Assembly (NCBI GenBank): GCA_963576565.1
Contig: OY755039.1
Span: 135,015,369 to 135,079,368, forward strand
Direction: 5' to 3'
Source of the DNA: Aspidapion aeneum
Taxonomy: Eukaryota; Arthropoda; Insecta; Coleoptera; Brentidae
DNA length: 64,000 nt
The notes below the pieces were generated by a model that saw nothing but the letters and a program-made list of their open reading frames with translations, was not told the origin of the DNA and did not search any database. The translations under genes were made by a program, and so were the position numbers. Of this stretch, positions 1-12,100 are shown piece after piece (positions within the stretch are counted from its first letter, which is position 1; each line of letters begins with the position of its first letter).

Positions 1-101
1 AATGGATAAGCAGATACGAGAACACTTGAACAGGTATCAAATTCTACCACCACAAAACTACAGCACTTATCCTATTAGATTACTCAAAGGCATTTGACAC
101 T

Positions 102-512
102 GTGAGTCATCAACTATTTTTGGCCATACTAAATTTTATAGGCTTCTCGGCAGAGTCAATTGGTTTTATGCAAAGCTATTTGGAAGACAGGTCACAATTT
201 GTAAAAACATCGCAGGGACAATCAGAAAGAAACCAAATAAAACGGGGAATTCCTCAAGGTGCCATTCTAGCCCCTCTTATATTTTCCATATATATATGTC
301 ATCTTTCATCATGCTTACAAAACTGCAATGACCACCAATATGCAGACGATAACCAACTATCCTTCTCCTTCGATTCAAACAAATGGCAAGAAGCAAAAAT
401 TAAAATAGAAGAAGACCTGCAACGATTGGTCTCATTTTCTGAGAAACATGGTCTTAAAATTAACCCCGAAAAATCAGTTGTTCTCTTTTTCGGCAAAGAA
501 AAAAAAACATAA
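102..512 (+). pseudogene. RT palm domain fragment of non-LTR element
   Basis: This piece encodes 136 residues of reverse transcriptase, from just after the motif A aspartate through the YADD box to the start of the thumb. There is no real start codon: the frame simply enters from upstream, and the GTG is internal to the RT domain. It ends at a frameshift in an A-rich run (FFGKEKKT then stop). Without the upstream endonuclease and with broken frames it cannot act. Confidence 0.8.
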
Positions 513-574
513 AAAATACGATTAACTTAACAATATCTGGGAGTCAACTTGCTACCTCTGAATGTGCTAGAAAC

Positions 575-1171
575 TTGGGCTTAATGTTAGACAGTGATCT
601 TAGGTTCCGACAGCATGTCAACAAAAGTTTAAAAAAAGCCTACATGTCACTGAAACTTCTTTATCCACATCGCCATCTGTTAACAACAAAACAAAAATTG
701 CAGCTAACAGACACTCTTGTTTTAAGCCACTTTAATTTCGCAGACGTAGTATATGGACCATGTATAGACCAAAATGATCAAAGAAGAATTCAGAAAGTAC
801 AAAAATCCTGTCTTCGATTTGTTTATGGTATCAGAAAATTTATGCCTATCTCACACAAGCTTAAGGACGCAAAATGGCTTGATATGAAACAAAGAAGAAG
901 GCTTCACCTACTGGTTTTCTTTCACAAAATCATTACTACTAAAACGCCTCAATATCTATATAATAGAATAAAGTACAGGACTGATGTGCACAACCTAAAT
1001 CTAAGATTTAGGGGATTGATAACCCCACCACAACATCATACCTCAATTTATAAGAGAAGCTTTACTTATAACGTATATAGCCTTTACAACGGACTTGCGC
1101 CAGAATTTAAAACCCTTCCAATTTCCAGTTTTAAAAAAAAATTTAAAAATAACATTTTGAGGGAAAGTTAG
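575..1171 (+). pseudogene. RT thumb/C-terminal fragment of the same non-LTR element
   Basis: This continues the RT reading in another frame. The text LGLMLDSDLRF, then FADVVYGPCID, RRIQKVQKSCLRFVYG and the final FKKKFKNNILRES are typical of the C-terminal region of jockey/CR1-like ORF2 proteins. It ends at a natural stop at 1169-1171, followed by an A/T-rich 3' UTR of about 350 bases and the (ATT)n tail. Confidence 0.8.
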
Positions 1172-1543
1172 AAAGAAAAAACATTAAATAATAAACTATT
1201 TTTTCACTTAAATTAAAAAAAAAAGAACTTGCACTTACTCCTCATCCTTCTATTTTTGTTACCTATTTGTCATTTGTATAATATGTGATCAGCTATTATT
1301 CTCTATTATGTGATCTGCTAACCTGATTTAAAATTAAAAATACTGTGATATCCAATTTCTTTTTGTTTATTTATTTCCGTAAAAACATACTGTAGGGGCT
1401 GGACTTAGATCAATTTAATTGCCTTCCAGTCCTTTTTGCAATTTATTTAAATAATTTTTCTATTGTTAAGTATAGTGGATTGTAAACCGTTTAATTGCAA
1501 ATAAATGTATTATTATTATTATCTATTAGGTGTTCATTAGATC

Positions 1544-1968
1544 TTGGACCCCCGCGAGGTTAACCTTAGCTACCCACGGAAAAATATGAGAAAAACAAAA
1601 ACTCCTTTTTGCCCGATTAGCCACGAAACTTGTTTGATTTTTAAATTCACGGGTACGAAATTCCACGTTTGTTATTACTTAAAAAGTAAAAATATTTTAA
1701 TCAATGGCGTAACCTATAATAGAGGATTTGATACAATTGATGTTTTGTTAGGCACTGACGTCATTGGACAGTTTTAAACGGGAAACATAGAAAAAATTAA
1801 TAACATTCTTTTTACGATCGAAACTAAGGGGTATGACAATAATGGACCGAATTATAATTCCAGCACTCGAACGAGCGCCTGATCTTCCTGAACAGATCAT
1901 CCTTAAAGCGATTGTTCTTTTATCGTATCTTATTCATAGAATAAATTGATGTTCTGCTTAAGTTAAAG
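1544..1968 (+). pseudogene. BEL/Pao retrotransposon protease-region relic
   Basis: The frame 1544-1777 encodes a protein whose end, with IDVLLGTDVIG, matches the C-terminal signature of the BEL/Pao aspartic peptidase (DUF1758/peptidase A17 type). After an in-frame stop at 1775-1777 the same frame goes on with TGNIEKINNILFTIETK, as expected for this domain, then decays. Nothing of the RT or integrase follows, because a large palindromic element begins at about 1969. It is a dead fragment of an old endogenous retroelement. Family assignment rests on the short motif. Confidence 0.6.
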
Positions 1969-3975
1969 GATCCCGCCCGGAGCTTATGGGCGGTGGCTTT
2001 CGGTTGGATTTCTTTTAAATTTCAGTATGTTGTAGATCTTGATGCCCTGATGAAAAGTTATCATTGCCCCATCGTCTTCCGACCTATGGTTTCTAAGATA
2101 CAGAGGTTCAAAGTTTCAGATTTTAGCTTTTGTGCATTTTTCAGAAAAAACTATTTTAAGTCATTTCTACTATTCTGAAAAATTATATTACTGTTTGTTA
2201 CATATCAAACGTTAGGTCACAAGTAGAGCTTAATATACAAATAAAAAATTGGAACTATTAACAGTTTGCTACATTCAGTGGCGTCCCGAAGTAAAAATTA
2301 TTAAACAATATTTATTCAAAAAGCGATGCTTTACAGAATTAACTATAAAGAACAAACGGTGGAATTTTTTTTGATTTCTCCTTTGTTTTAGGAATCTCCA
2401 AAAGAAACCAGAATATGTATAAATGGTAAAAATTGGTAAGTAAAGTCTTTCATAAATTAATTAATGGAATAATTTTTGTTGCTCACAGTAATTTTTTAAT
2501 CATTTATTTATAAGTGGCGTGTATTTTACCAAGATAAATGTTCGAAATCCTAACTTCTTTTGACATTTATTTTTTGGCGACACTAAAAGTAAAATAAAAA
2601 AGTTTAACAATATGATCTATTAATTTGACAATGGCAGGTTAGTGAAATGAGCTAAAGGTGAGCTCTTCACGAAAAAAAACCGGACAAATTTTTCATTTTA
2701 AACTTTTAAACTATACAATCGATTTTAATGGGACAAACTGCGCTTGGCAGAGAATTACTCAGAGTTCTCATTAAATATATTTTTTTGTCCGATATCTCAA
2801 AATCCAAGATAGCGGACGAAATTAAATTGTACCCTTCAGCGATGTTTATTCTTGTGTTACGAACATGTTTTAATTATTTTTTTAATCAGTACAAAACTGC
2901 GCACAACAAGGTACGAATCAGTAAAAGGAAATAAATGCAGACATGATTGTCAAGGCAATCGTATAATAACCAAAACAATCGTTGAAACAAAAATATATTT
3001 TTTAGAACCACTGAACCCATTGTGCTGATTTATACCTTGTTGTGCGTAAAAAGAACGCAAAACATAAGAATAAACGATCATCTTTGAAAGGTACATTTTA
3101 TTTTCGTTCGCCATCTTGGATTTTGAGATATCGGACAAAAAAATATATTTAATGAGAACTCTGAGTAATTCTCTGCCAAGTGCAGTTTATCAATATTAAA
3201 ATCGATTATATAATTCAATAAATAAAACTGAAAAATTGAAAGATCATATTGTTAAACTTTTTTATTTTACTTTTAATGTCGCAAAACAATCAATTCAAAA
3301 GAAGTTAGGAACTCGAACATTTATCTTGGTAAATTGCACGCCACTGAATGAATAAATGATTAAAAAAGTACTGTGACCAACAAAAATCATTCCATTAACC
3401 TCATAATTATATTTGTTTAAATATTATCGTTAAAAAAAAAGCGAAAATATTTTGCATTTCTAAAAACAAAACATTAAAATCCTAAAAAGCTTAGAGTTTT
3501 ACAGCGTTTTTTAAAAAACTTTACAAACTGATTTTTACCATTTTACAAATACTGCTACCTTTAGGAGATTCCTAAAAGACAGAAGGAAACAAAAAAAATT
3601 CCACCGTTTGTTTTTTTATAGTTAATTCTGTAAAACTTGAATAAATATTTTTTAATAATTTTCATGTTCGGAACGCCACTGAATGTAGCAAACTGTTAAT
3701 AAGTCCAATTTTTTTATTTGCATGTTAAGCTCTGCTTGTGGCCTAACGTTTATTATACAACAGACAATAATATAATTTTTCAAAATAGATAGAAATTACT
3801 TGAAATAGTTTTTTGTGAAAAATGCACAAAAGCTAAAAATTGAATCTTTGAAACCATAGGTCGGACGACGATGGGGCAATGATAACTTTTCAGCAGGGCA
3901 TCAAGGTCTACAACATACTGAAATTTAAAAGAAATCCAACCGAAAGCCACCGCCCATTAGCTCCGGGCCGGATCT
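1969..3975. mobile_element. 2 kb foldback element with about 0.95 kb inverted arms
   Basis: The left arm (about 1969-2919) reads back as the right arm (about 3023-3975). The outer ends, around a GGGCGGTGGCTTTCGGTTGG block at 1989 and its complement near 3955, match closely. Inner landmarks also pair, for example CTTGGCAGAGAATTACTCAG at 2740 with its complement near 3160. The loop is only about 100 bases. No protein is encoded; the short frames inside are chance. The module around 2740-2920 recurs in the second palindrome at 29.6-31.6 kb, so the two are related. Target duplications were not recognised. Confidence 0.8.
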
Positions 3976-4190
3976 TTGTTGGGCTACGGCTGAAAAGGAC
4001 CAGCCATCTCCCAACTTAGTAATAATTTTGTCCTTTGGTCGTATGTAAAGCCATTTTAGGATTAACTACTATGTTTACGTACTTATTATTCTGTAACTGA
4101 CAATGTTATTTTTTTTTTAAATTTGACAATCTTAGTAGTCTTAAAATTCTGAAGTTTTTATATAGTTGACATGGTGGCCTAGAATACACT

Positions 4191-5135
4191 CACACGGTGC
4201 GCCTTAAATAGGATTAAATGAAAAGTTCTTGCACTCGACTTTTTTCTTTTGTTCATGGTTCTAGGGGGTTTCCTGAATATTTTAAACCAAAAATAATCGG
4301 TGGAGGGCTTTTTTTATAAAGTCACTTTTAGCACTTTAGAAAAAAAAGCAAATCGTAACAAAGTATGCTTTCTGTTTTCGAAAACAAAAAAAAAAGGTAT
4401 TTTATTGAAAATATATTAACAAGGGATATGGAAAATCTAGTTGGTTACATTGATAACAGTTGTTATAGTAAAAGTACTGTTAAAATTAATTAAAAATAGT
4501 ATATTATACACCAAGAGGTAAAACTAGCACTATTATATAATGCGAAAAGTTTGTAACACGAACGTAGCGAGGGCTACAGTTCTTTTTCGGATAGAAAGGC
4601 ATTTTTACTATTAGATTTATATGAAAGATTGTTTTCTTACTTTTGTTTGTAAATAATTATTAGGAATATGCCATGTGACATTGCTTATAAACCGTTTTTA
4701 ATTACTTTTCAATAAAATACATTTTTTTTTGTTTACGAAAGCATACTTTGTTACTATTTGCTTCATGTGTGAGAGCTTTGTTTGGCTTAAGCTTAACAAT
4801 AATTTTAACAATTTTACTGAAACAAAGTGACAGTAATTGTTTATTGATTGACATGGCGACAGCTACTATGCAATGTTTACATGCTATTTCAAAAAACGCT
4901 TAATTGATTTAAAATGTTTCTCAAAAACGGTGTTTAATGCAAGTATTTATTTAATGTTTTTCTAAAGCCCTATATTTCTAGTTCAAATATGCTAAAAGTG
5001 ACTTTATAAAAAAAGCCCTACACGGATTATTTTTATTTTTGGTTTAAAATATTCAGGAAACTCCCTAAAATCATGAACAAAAGAAAAAAGTCGAGTGCAA
5101 GAACTTTTCATTTAATCCTATTTAAGGCGCACCGT
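4191..5135. mobile_element. foldback MITE with ~145-bp TIRs and AATACACT target duplication
   Basis: The terminal inverted repeats are about 145 bp, left 4194-4340 and right 4984-5135, beginning ACGGTGCGCCTTAAATAGG on both sides. AATACACT is found directly before (4183-4190) and directly after (5136-5143) the element. The repeat can be read as up to 11-12 bp with one indel, because CAC/GCAC follows it on both sides. Eight bases suggests a hAT-type origin; a longer duplication would suggest Mutator-like. There is no coding capacity. Confidence 0.75.
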
Positions 5136-5158
5136 AATACACTGCACAAATTTAAAAA

Positions 5159-5850
5159 AATACTCTGCCAATCTATGGGCACCTAAGCTCACACTAGGTA
5201 CTATAGTTATAGTGTGAGCTAATATAATCAAAAACTGAAATATATTTTATTCAACTCCAGACTCAATTACCTTTCGTTTGATACCACACAAGCCATGTTT
5301 TGACTTAAACTCAAATTTTTTTAATCTACCCCCCACCCTTTTGAAAAAAACTAAAATGTATTTTGTTTAACTCCAGACTTAATTACCTTTCGTTTGATAT
5401 CACACACGCCATATTTTCACTTAAACTCTAATTTTTGACATCTACCCCCACCCTTTTTTTTTAAATAAACTAAAATTCATTTTTTTAACTCCAGACTTAA
5501 TTACCTTTCGTTTGATATCACACACGCCATATTTTCACATAAACTCTAATTTTTGGAATCTACCCCCACCCTTTTATTTGGCTTGCGTTCGGTGGATTTT
5601 GTTCATTTTTAAATGGGACCATCACGGCCTTAGGTACCAAATTTCATTAAAATCGGACAAGCGGTTTTTTAGTTATGCGGGTTGGTCGTTACAGACAGAC
5701 ATACAGACAGACAGCAAAACAAAAAAGTTTCAAAATCATCTGAAACGCAAAGATATATAAAAAATTTTGAAATCGGAGCAACTTTTTTTTTCTCGAAAAA
5801 ATTAGGATCACCATAGCTCACACTACTTATAGTAGTAGTGTGAGCTAAAA
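5159..5850 (-). mobile_element. tandem-repeat-bearing nonautonomous element, copy H1
   Basis: This is the first of five related elements. Reading on the minus strand, it begins with a hairpin of the form TTAGCTCACACT...AGTGTGAGCT. It then has GTTGCTCCGATTTC, a (GTCT)n tract, a block ending CCGATTTTAATGAAATTTGG, three tandem repeats of roughly 110 bp, a second hairpin with the same AGCTCACAC stem, and a fixed end GGCAGAGTATT. There is no ORF. The layout recalls Helitron/Helentron-associated elements (hairpin near the end, tandem core), but that is inference. It lies in the 3' flank of the zinc-finger gene. Confidence 0.7.
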
Positions 5851-5940
5851 TACTTTAAAGAGTAGTATCACTTTTTTTAAAATCAGCTATATATTTTATA
5901 GTAATTTTATCAGTTAATAAAAAAATAAACCTCCTTTATC

Positions 5941-6135
5941 CTAATCCACACAGACAACTATTTCCGTCCCGTCATCAGATATGATCACATTATGTTTCAC
6001 TCTCTTGTGTAATGTTCGAGCAGATTCTGACTTAAAACTTTGGTCACACAGACTGCAGTCATATGGCCGACTCTCTTGGTGCACCATCGCATGTTTATGG
6101 AGTGATGAATATTCCGTGAATCGTTTGTTGCAACC
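5941..6135 (-). CDS. ZNF143-like: ZNF143-like last exon (fingers 6-7, C terminus)
   Basis: The acceptor TTTTTAG precedes GGTTGCAAC, giving [15 protein letters not shown], the second half of finger 6. Finger 7 follows as [10 protein letters not shown]...LHKRVKH with C-X2-C spacing. The protein ends [11 protein letters not shown] and a TAG stop at 5941-5943. The tail after finger 7 is much shorter than in vertebrate ZNF143, so either this is a short insect form or another splice form exists. A copy of the tandem-repeat element begins about 90 bases downstream. Confidence 0.92.
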   Translation of the reverse strand, partial: GCNKRFTEYSSLHKHAMVHQESRPYDCSLCDQSFKSESARTLHKRVKHNVIISDDGTEIVVCVD

Positions 6136-9100
6136 CTAAAAATTACGCATCTTACATAATAATGTTAAAATCAGTGCTATTTCAATTTTTTTTTAAAATA
6201 AAACGTACTAAAAACCATACAAATTGCTATTGAAGATCTGTATAAATATATTATGACCTTGTTATGTCAGATCAAATATTTGACGGCTGACAACCGATGT
6301 TTATGGTCTGTGTTTAATGCTGCCAGTTATTTTTGTTTTTGTTTTATTTTGAACTTTTGGGAAAACCTAACTTTAAAGTTTGTTTTGATATTTTTGGGCT
6401 TAAAGCTCAGAAGAGACGCGATCTCATTGAAATCCAGAAATTGAATTGGCTTTGAGCAAAAACCTTCAAAAAAAAGAAACTCCTTGTTTGGGAAAAATTC
6501 CGATCAGGTGATAATTTCTCTCTTTGTTGAAAGTTATTTTCTTTTTGATCACCTGATTATTTTGGCAAAAATCATGCGCGTTTAACACACGCTGGGAGTT
6601 TGAAGCGCCACCCTGTGTTTGACAGGGGAATGAAGAAATCACTTCCGACAAGATACTGGTTTTAAGTTTAAGACCGAAATTCCAACCACAAGAAAAACCG
6701 CGGCCACGAGTGAAATTATGGAACTGCTGCTGAATGAAAGAAGGTAAGCTTCTAGCGTGTTGCCGATTTTTTTCCTTTGTTTTAGTTCAATAGACGTGTG
6801 TTTTCCCAGACCAGTTTTCTCCCCTTTAGGCAAAGCCGTCTTGGTCCTTGCGACCCGCGTCTATTTGGTCCTTCGAGCCGGATGTATGAAAAAGCCCTTT
6901 GGATTTTACAGTTTTTGTGTTAAAAATTTTATAGTTTTTTTGCAGCAGCCACATTTTATCGTTTTTTGCCAGATTCGAACATTGTTGTTTTTTGTACCGG
7001 TTTTTTTTAGCTTCCGCATGGTTTTGAAGGTTGGTTGCCCTGAGTTTGGTATATGACCTCGTGCGGCGAAAAAAAAACCCCGTTCGACATTTGGGAGCGG
7101 TCGCGTTCTTTTTTCTTGTTGGCCGTTGGTTGATTGACGTATCATTGACGTTTAGGTTAGAAAATTTTTGTTGATTTTTGTCGGGTTTCGAATTTGTTTG
7201 TGTGAAATCCGTCGAAATTTACCTTCGTTTTGCTTTCGTTAAGCGCGAGATTGTTGCCGCGTTGTTAGCGAACCGTACCCGTGTGTTGATAGCGAATTTG
7301 TCGCGAAAAAACCTACTTTTTTGTATCTGATAAATACCGCTTTGTCATGTCTGACACAAAAAGTTTAAAACAACAACAAAAAAGCGTTTTTAATAAATTA
7401 AAAACAACTTAGAATGGAGCCGTGGATGTCCAAGGCAATGCGGATAAAGCCAAAAAGTTAAAAACCAGATGGGAAGATGTGCCTTCTCTGTTAAGTCAAT
7501 TTGATGCCTTGCATTTTGAAATTATAAGCTTAGATAGTAGCGATCAGATACAAGAACCTTAGTGCAGGAATTTAATTAAATGAAATGAGGATTACCAAGA
7601 TGCCTCCCAGGCAATTTTAAACCATTCCCTGGTAAATGTGGACAAGGGTCTTGAAATTAAAAGAATAGAGGTACCCCATTTTGACGGTAATCTTACCATT
7701 TTTGATATGTTTAAGTCACTCGTTCATGATAAAGCTGACATAAGTGAAATAGCTAAATTTCAAGCCTTAAATACCGCTCTGGTGGGAGCAGCAGTATCTG
7801 TGATTAGGAACATACTGCTAATCTCGGATAATTATCGTCACTGGATCCCGTTCCCATGCCTGCAATTTTTTGTTTTAATTCGTGAATATTAATTATTCTA
7901 AAATTTAATTCGTGAATATTAATTATTCTAAAATTATCAAACGAACCATCTAACTGATTAATTTTTTTCAATACAAAGTCATATCCCAGTATACTTTTAG
8001 TAGAATTTACGATATCTTTAATACTTTCTGTAAAATATACATTAAAATGTTGTGCAATCTCTAACTCATTTCCAAAGAGTCTGTCTTTGAATTTTATTTT
8101 TGAGGGTTTTTCATGTCTTTTTCCATTAACTAGTTCTTTAATAGATTGCCACATTTTTTTTGTATTATGTTTGTTTTCTTCATAATATTTTTTTGTCTTA
8201 TTTTGGTCGTGACCTTGTTTCTAATTTTTTTATATTTATCCCAGTCTTCCTCTAATCCTGACCCCTTTGCTAATCTAAACAAGTTATCTCTATTTTGAAA
8301 ATCCTGCATAAGTTCATAGCTGAACCAAACCTGAAGCTTAAAATTATTAACCTCTTTGATTGGTGCATGACAATCAAGAGTTTCTGCAATATTTTTCGTG
8401 AAGACATTTGCTAAATTATTTGAATTTGAATTACATGTTGTCCAATCTAGGCTTAGCAAGGAGCGTTTGAATTGATCTTTTGTAAAGTTAGAAAAATTTC
8501 TTAACATAGAAAGGGTGTCTAAGAAATAACAGTTTTGTGTTTTTCCCTAGCATTGCTTTAAAAGAGCAAGGAATTTTAGTTGTCTATGGACCAAACAAAA
8601 TTGGTCGCGGACTTCTTTACTGCAGAAAAAAAAAGTTAAAAATAATTATCTATTGTCTACTAATTTAAAGCAGCTTATTAAACCCTTTAGACTTTGGTTA
8701 TTTTGTATTAAAAACAAAAACATAAAATTCCTACTTACCGAAACTTCGCAAACAAACGGCTTTTCGCCAGAATGAATCCTCGAGTGATTTTTAAAATTCG
8801 TTGAGGATGCAAAGGCTTTTCCGCAGTTTGGATAATCACAGACATACGGTCGTTCACCAGTATGAGAGCGAACGTGAACTTTTCTAGTGTTGGAAGTCCT
8901 AAAGCTTCTCCCGCAATTGGATACGGGGCACTGAAATGGTTTTTCACCTAAAAGAAAACTGTTTAAGACCAGTACTTTTTCCAAATATTTTGCATTAGTT
9001 TTAAGTTTTAGGAAATGTGTTCTCTTTAGACAAGAAAATTATTTGAAGTAAAACCGCATAAGCTAAAATCGCGTTAATCACCTAAACATTTTAACAAAAC

Positions 9101-12100
9101 ACCGTTCAGTTAGAAGAGATTATTTATCCACCCTCTTGAAAAGTCTTTTAAAGGCTCCATCAAAAGGTTCACCTGCAAAATAATGTTAAAAAATTTGCCC
9201 CCTTTGCAAAATACTAAATTTTGAAATTTTAGGTCCTGGTCATATAAACAGGAAAGGTACTATTCGGCGCGGCTGTTTCGGCGCAAGGGTATGATAGGCT
9301 GGGTTTGTTTAGATTTTGTTAGGTTAGGTTTGATTTGTTGTACTGTGCAGGTAAAGTCTCGCAGCGAATAGAACCTACGACTAAACCCACATAAAGAGCC
9401 ACTAATTTTTAAAAAATCTACTGTGCGAATTTTAGTGGTAAAAATCTTTAAAATACATGACAGGGGATTCCTTAATAGCTCTGACTTTATTGTATAACTG
9501 AGCATTGTTACACAAGCAAATAATTTATTTCATAAACTTAATTTAAGCTATCGACTCACGTTATTGCGGCGCATATACAGAAAAATCGCTAGTTAGCGGA
9601 ATAATATTAGGGGTAGAACCTAAAAGGGTATAATTTCCTATTTTTCACATTTTCTGTTTTTATGTATATACAGGGTGTTTAAAATAAACTCCGGCAAAGT
9701 TAAGAACACAATTTTTATTTGTATATGTTTATACCTTGTATATTTTGATTTATTGAATCAATTTAAAAAGCAGTAATATTTATTTTAAAAAATTGTAAAG
9801 CTTCATCATCAGTCATAAACGCACGGCGTCAAACAAACTTTTCTTTAAATAAATTACCCTATATCATGTGTCACAGATAAAAGTAACCAGATTGGTCTTA
9901 TGGTGTTTTCCAAAACGGTAAGACATACATAGAAAAACTAAATGGATGCATGACGGATCTGACACCTTCCTAGCTAGCCTATTATCACACCATGAGAATA
10001 TATTAGCCTTGAAAACCGTTTTTTGTAAATATCTCAGGAACTAAAGCTCCTACGAAGTTTTTGGTTATAACGTTAAAAAGTTAGCATTTTTAAAAGTTTT
10101 TAATTGTCAAAAAACTGTTATTAGCATTAATGGATTTTGACCAAAATCTAATCAGCTCGTAAGAGTGTCGAACACTATTTTACCTAAAAATTTTATAAAA
10201 ATCGGTTTAGTGGTCGGAGCTATCTTGTTACAGACAGAAATAATACACACACACAGACAGACATAACGGCGATATTGCTAGGATAGGTCAAAATACATTC
10301 AAATTACACATTTTTGGCGTTATCTCAAAAAAATAATACCTTCTCTCGACATTGCTACGCGAGCTAGGAAGGTAAAAATTAAAATTTGCCTTTATTTTTA
10401 ATTATTACTTATTTATTGCTCAAGTATTTAAAAAGCCCTGTAGATGTTTTTAATTTCGATACAGTATCTAATTAAGTTCGAAATAGCGACACTTTTTCTA
10501 ACAAAATTGTATCCCTTACTGTTAAAATTAATGTCAACCGAAAACAGCTTATTTTAATTTAACTATAACATTACCATTATAATGCCGTCCTTAGTAAGAC
10601 CCACCTATCTACGTTTTCACTTATTTCGAGAAAAGCGAGTTTAAAGTTTAAATGCTTGCTAAGAGTACATAGTAATATTAGCTCACACATATACTATACT
10701 ATAGTATGGTGATCCTAATTGTTTCGAGAAAAAAAAAGTTGCTCCGATTTCAAAAATTTTTATATATCTTTGCGTTTCAGATGATTTTGAAACTTTTTTG
10801 TTGCGCCGTCTGTCTGTCTGTCTGTATGTCTGTCTGTAACGACCAACGCGCATAACTCAAAAACCGCTTGGCCGATTTTAATGAAATTTGGTACCTAGGC
10901 TGGGTCTTGGGTCGAGATGGTCCCATTTAAAAATAAACAAAATCCACCGAACACAAACCAAATAAAAGGGTGGGGGTAGATTTCAAAAATTAGAGTTTAT
11001 GTGAAAATATGGCGTGCGTGATATCAAACGAAAGGTAATTGAGTCTGCAGTTAAACACAATACATTTTAATTTATTTTAAAAAAAGGGTGGGGGTATATT
11101 TTAAAAATTAGAGTTTAAGTGAAAATATGGCGTGTGTGATATCAAACGAAAGGTAATTGAGTCCGGAGTTTAACAAAATACATTTTAGTTTTTGTTTTTT
11201 TTAAGGGTGGGGGTAGATTTCAAAAATTTAAGTTTGGATCAAAACATGGCTTGTGTGGTATCAAACAAAAGGTAATTTAGTCTGGAGTTGAATAAAATAT
11301 ATTTCAGTTTTTAGTTATATTAGCTCACACGTACACTATAACTACAGTACCTAGTGTGAGCTTAGGGGCCCATATATTGGCAGAGTATTTTTTTTTGTTT
11401 TTCAAAATAAAATACTTCCGAACAAAAATGTTGGTATTTTTCTTAAAAAACAGATGAAAGTAACCTATTTGAAGCCATTTTCGGTCCTAACTCATTTTTG
11501 CAGATAGGTGGGTCTTACTAAGGACGGCAGTATACGATTACATAACTGGATAAACAATACACAGGTCCCAATTTTTTTAATTTAAATTAACATAAAACAC
11601 TGGATACCAAATCGGCAATTTTAAATCCGAAATATTAAACTATTTAATTCTGATTCAAAATTTGTAGTTCACATCCTCAAAAACCCATACCAGCCAACTT
11701 TAAAAAAGAACGGACAAACTTGTGTAGTACGCATGTTAGAAATTAATTTAACATGGCGCTATGCCGCCATTTTGATTTTAAAAAAAAATGTACACAGTTT
11801 GTCCCCATATAGGGTCTAATTTATTGTCCGCGAAATTGGCGCAAATTCGAAAAATAAATGCAAAATAATAAGTATATTTAATATGTGCAAGAATTTGATT
11901 AACACTCCCCAATTTATTTGGATTTTTCTCAAAAAAGGCATAAATCGGCACTAATTTCTTCATATTTTATTGTCTAGGAACTAAGGAAAGAAGTTTTTAA
12001 GTAAAAACTGAGGCATAACTCGGTGGAACTTTTTTTGGCAGTCTGTAATGTTCCAAAATTTAAAAAAAAACAAAATTAAATGCAACACTCCTTATATAAT

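Larger units (their letters stand above)
1..1525 (+). mobile_element. jockey-like non-LTR retrotransposon, 3' part, decayed
   Basis: The element is cut by the left window edge, so only the reverse transcriptase and the tail are seen. The first frame carries the RT block with LDYSKAFDT near 78-101, PQGAILAPL and the YADD catalytic box near 338. The frame is broken by a stop near 27 and again at 512. A second frame (575-1171) continues with the thumb and C-terminal region that non-LTR elements of the jockey/CR1 group carry in place of RNase H. The 3' UTR ends in a short (ATT)n run near 1507-1525, a usual 3' tail for this group. It is a dead copy; the clade is inferred from the motif set and the lack of RNase H. 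Confidence 0.85.

Noticed and set aside
6639..7145. Overlapping frames in the region before the BEL/Pao gag relic
   Set aside because: No domain, both strands equally open, and the region fits retroelement leader or LTR better.
8735..8947. Second open frame overlapping fingers 4-5 (and 16664-16870 over fingers 2-3)
   Set aside because: These are shadow frames of the true zinc-finger exons; only the finger frame shows conserved spacing and splice phase.
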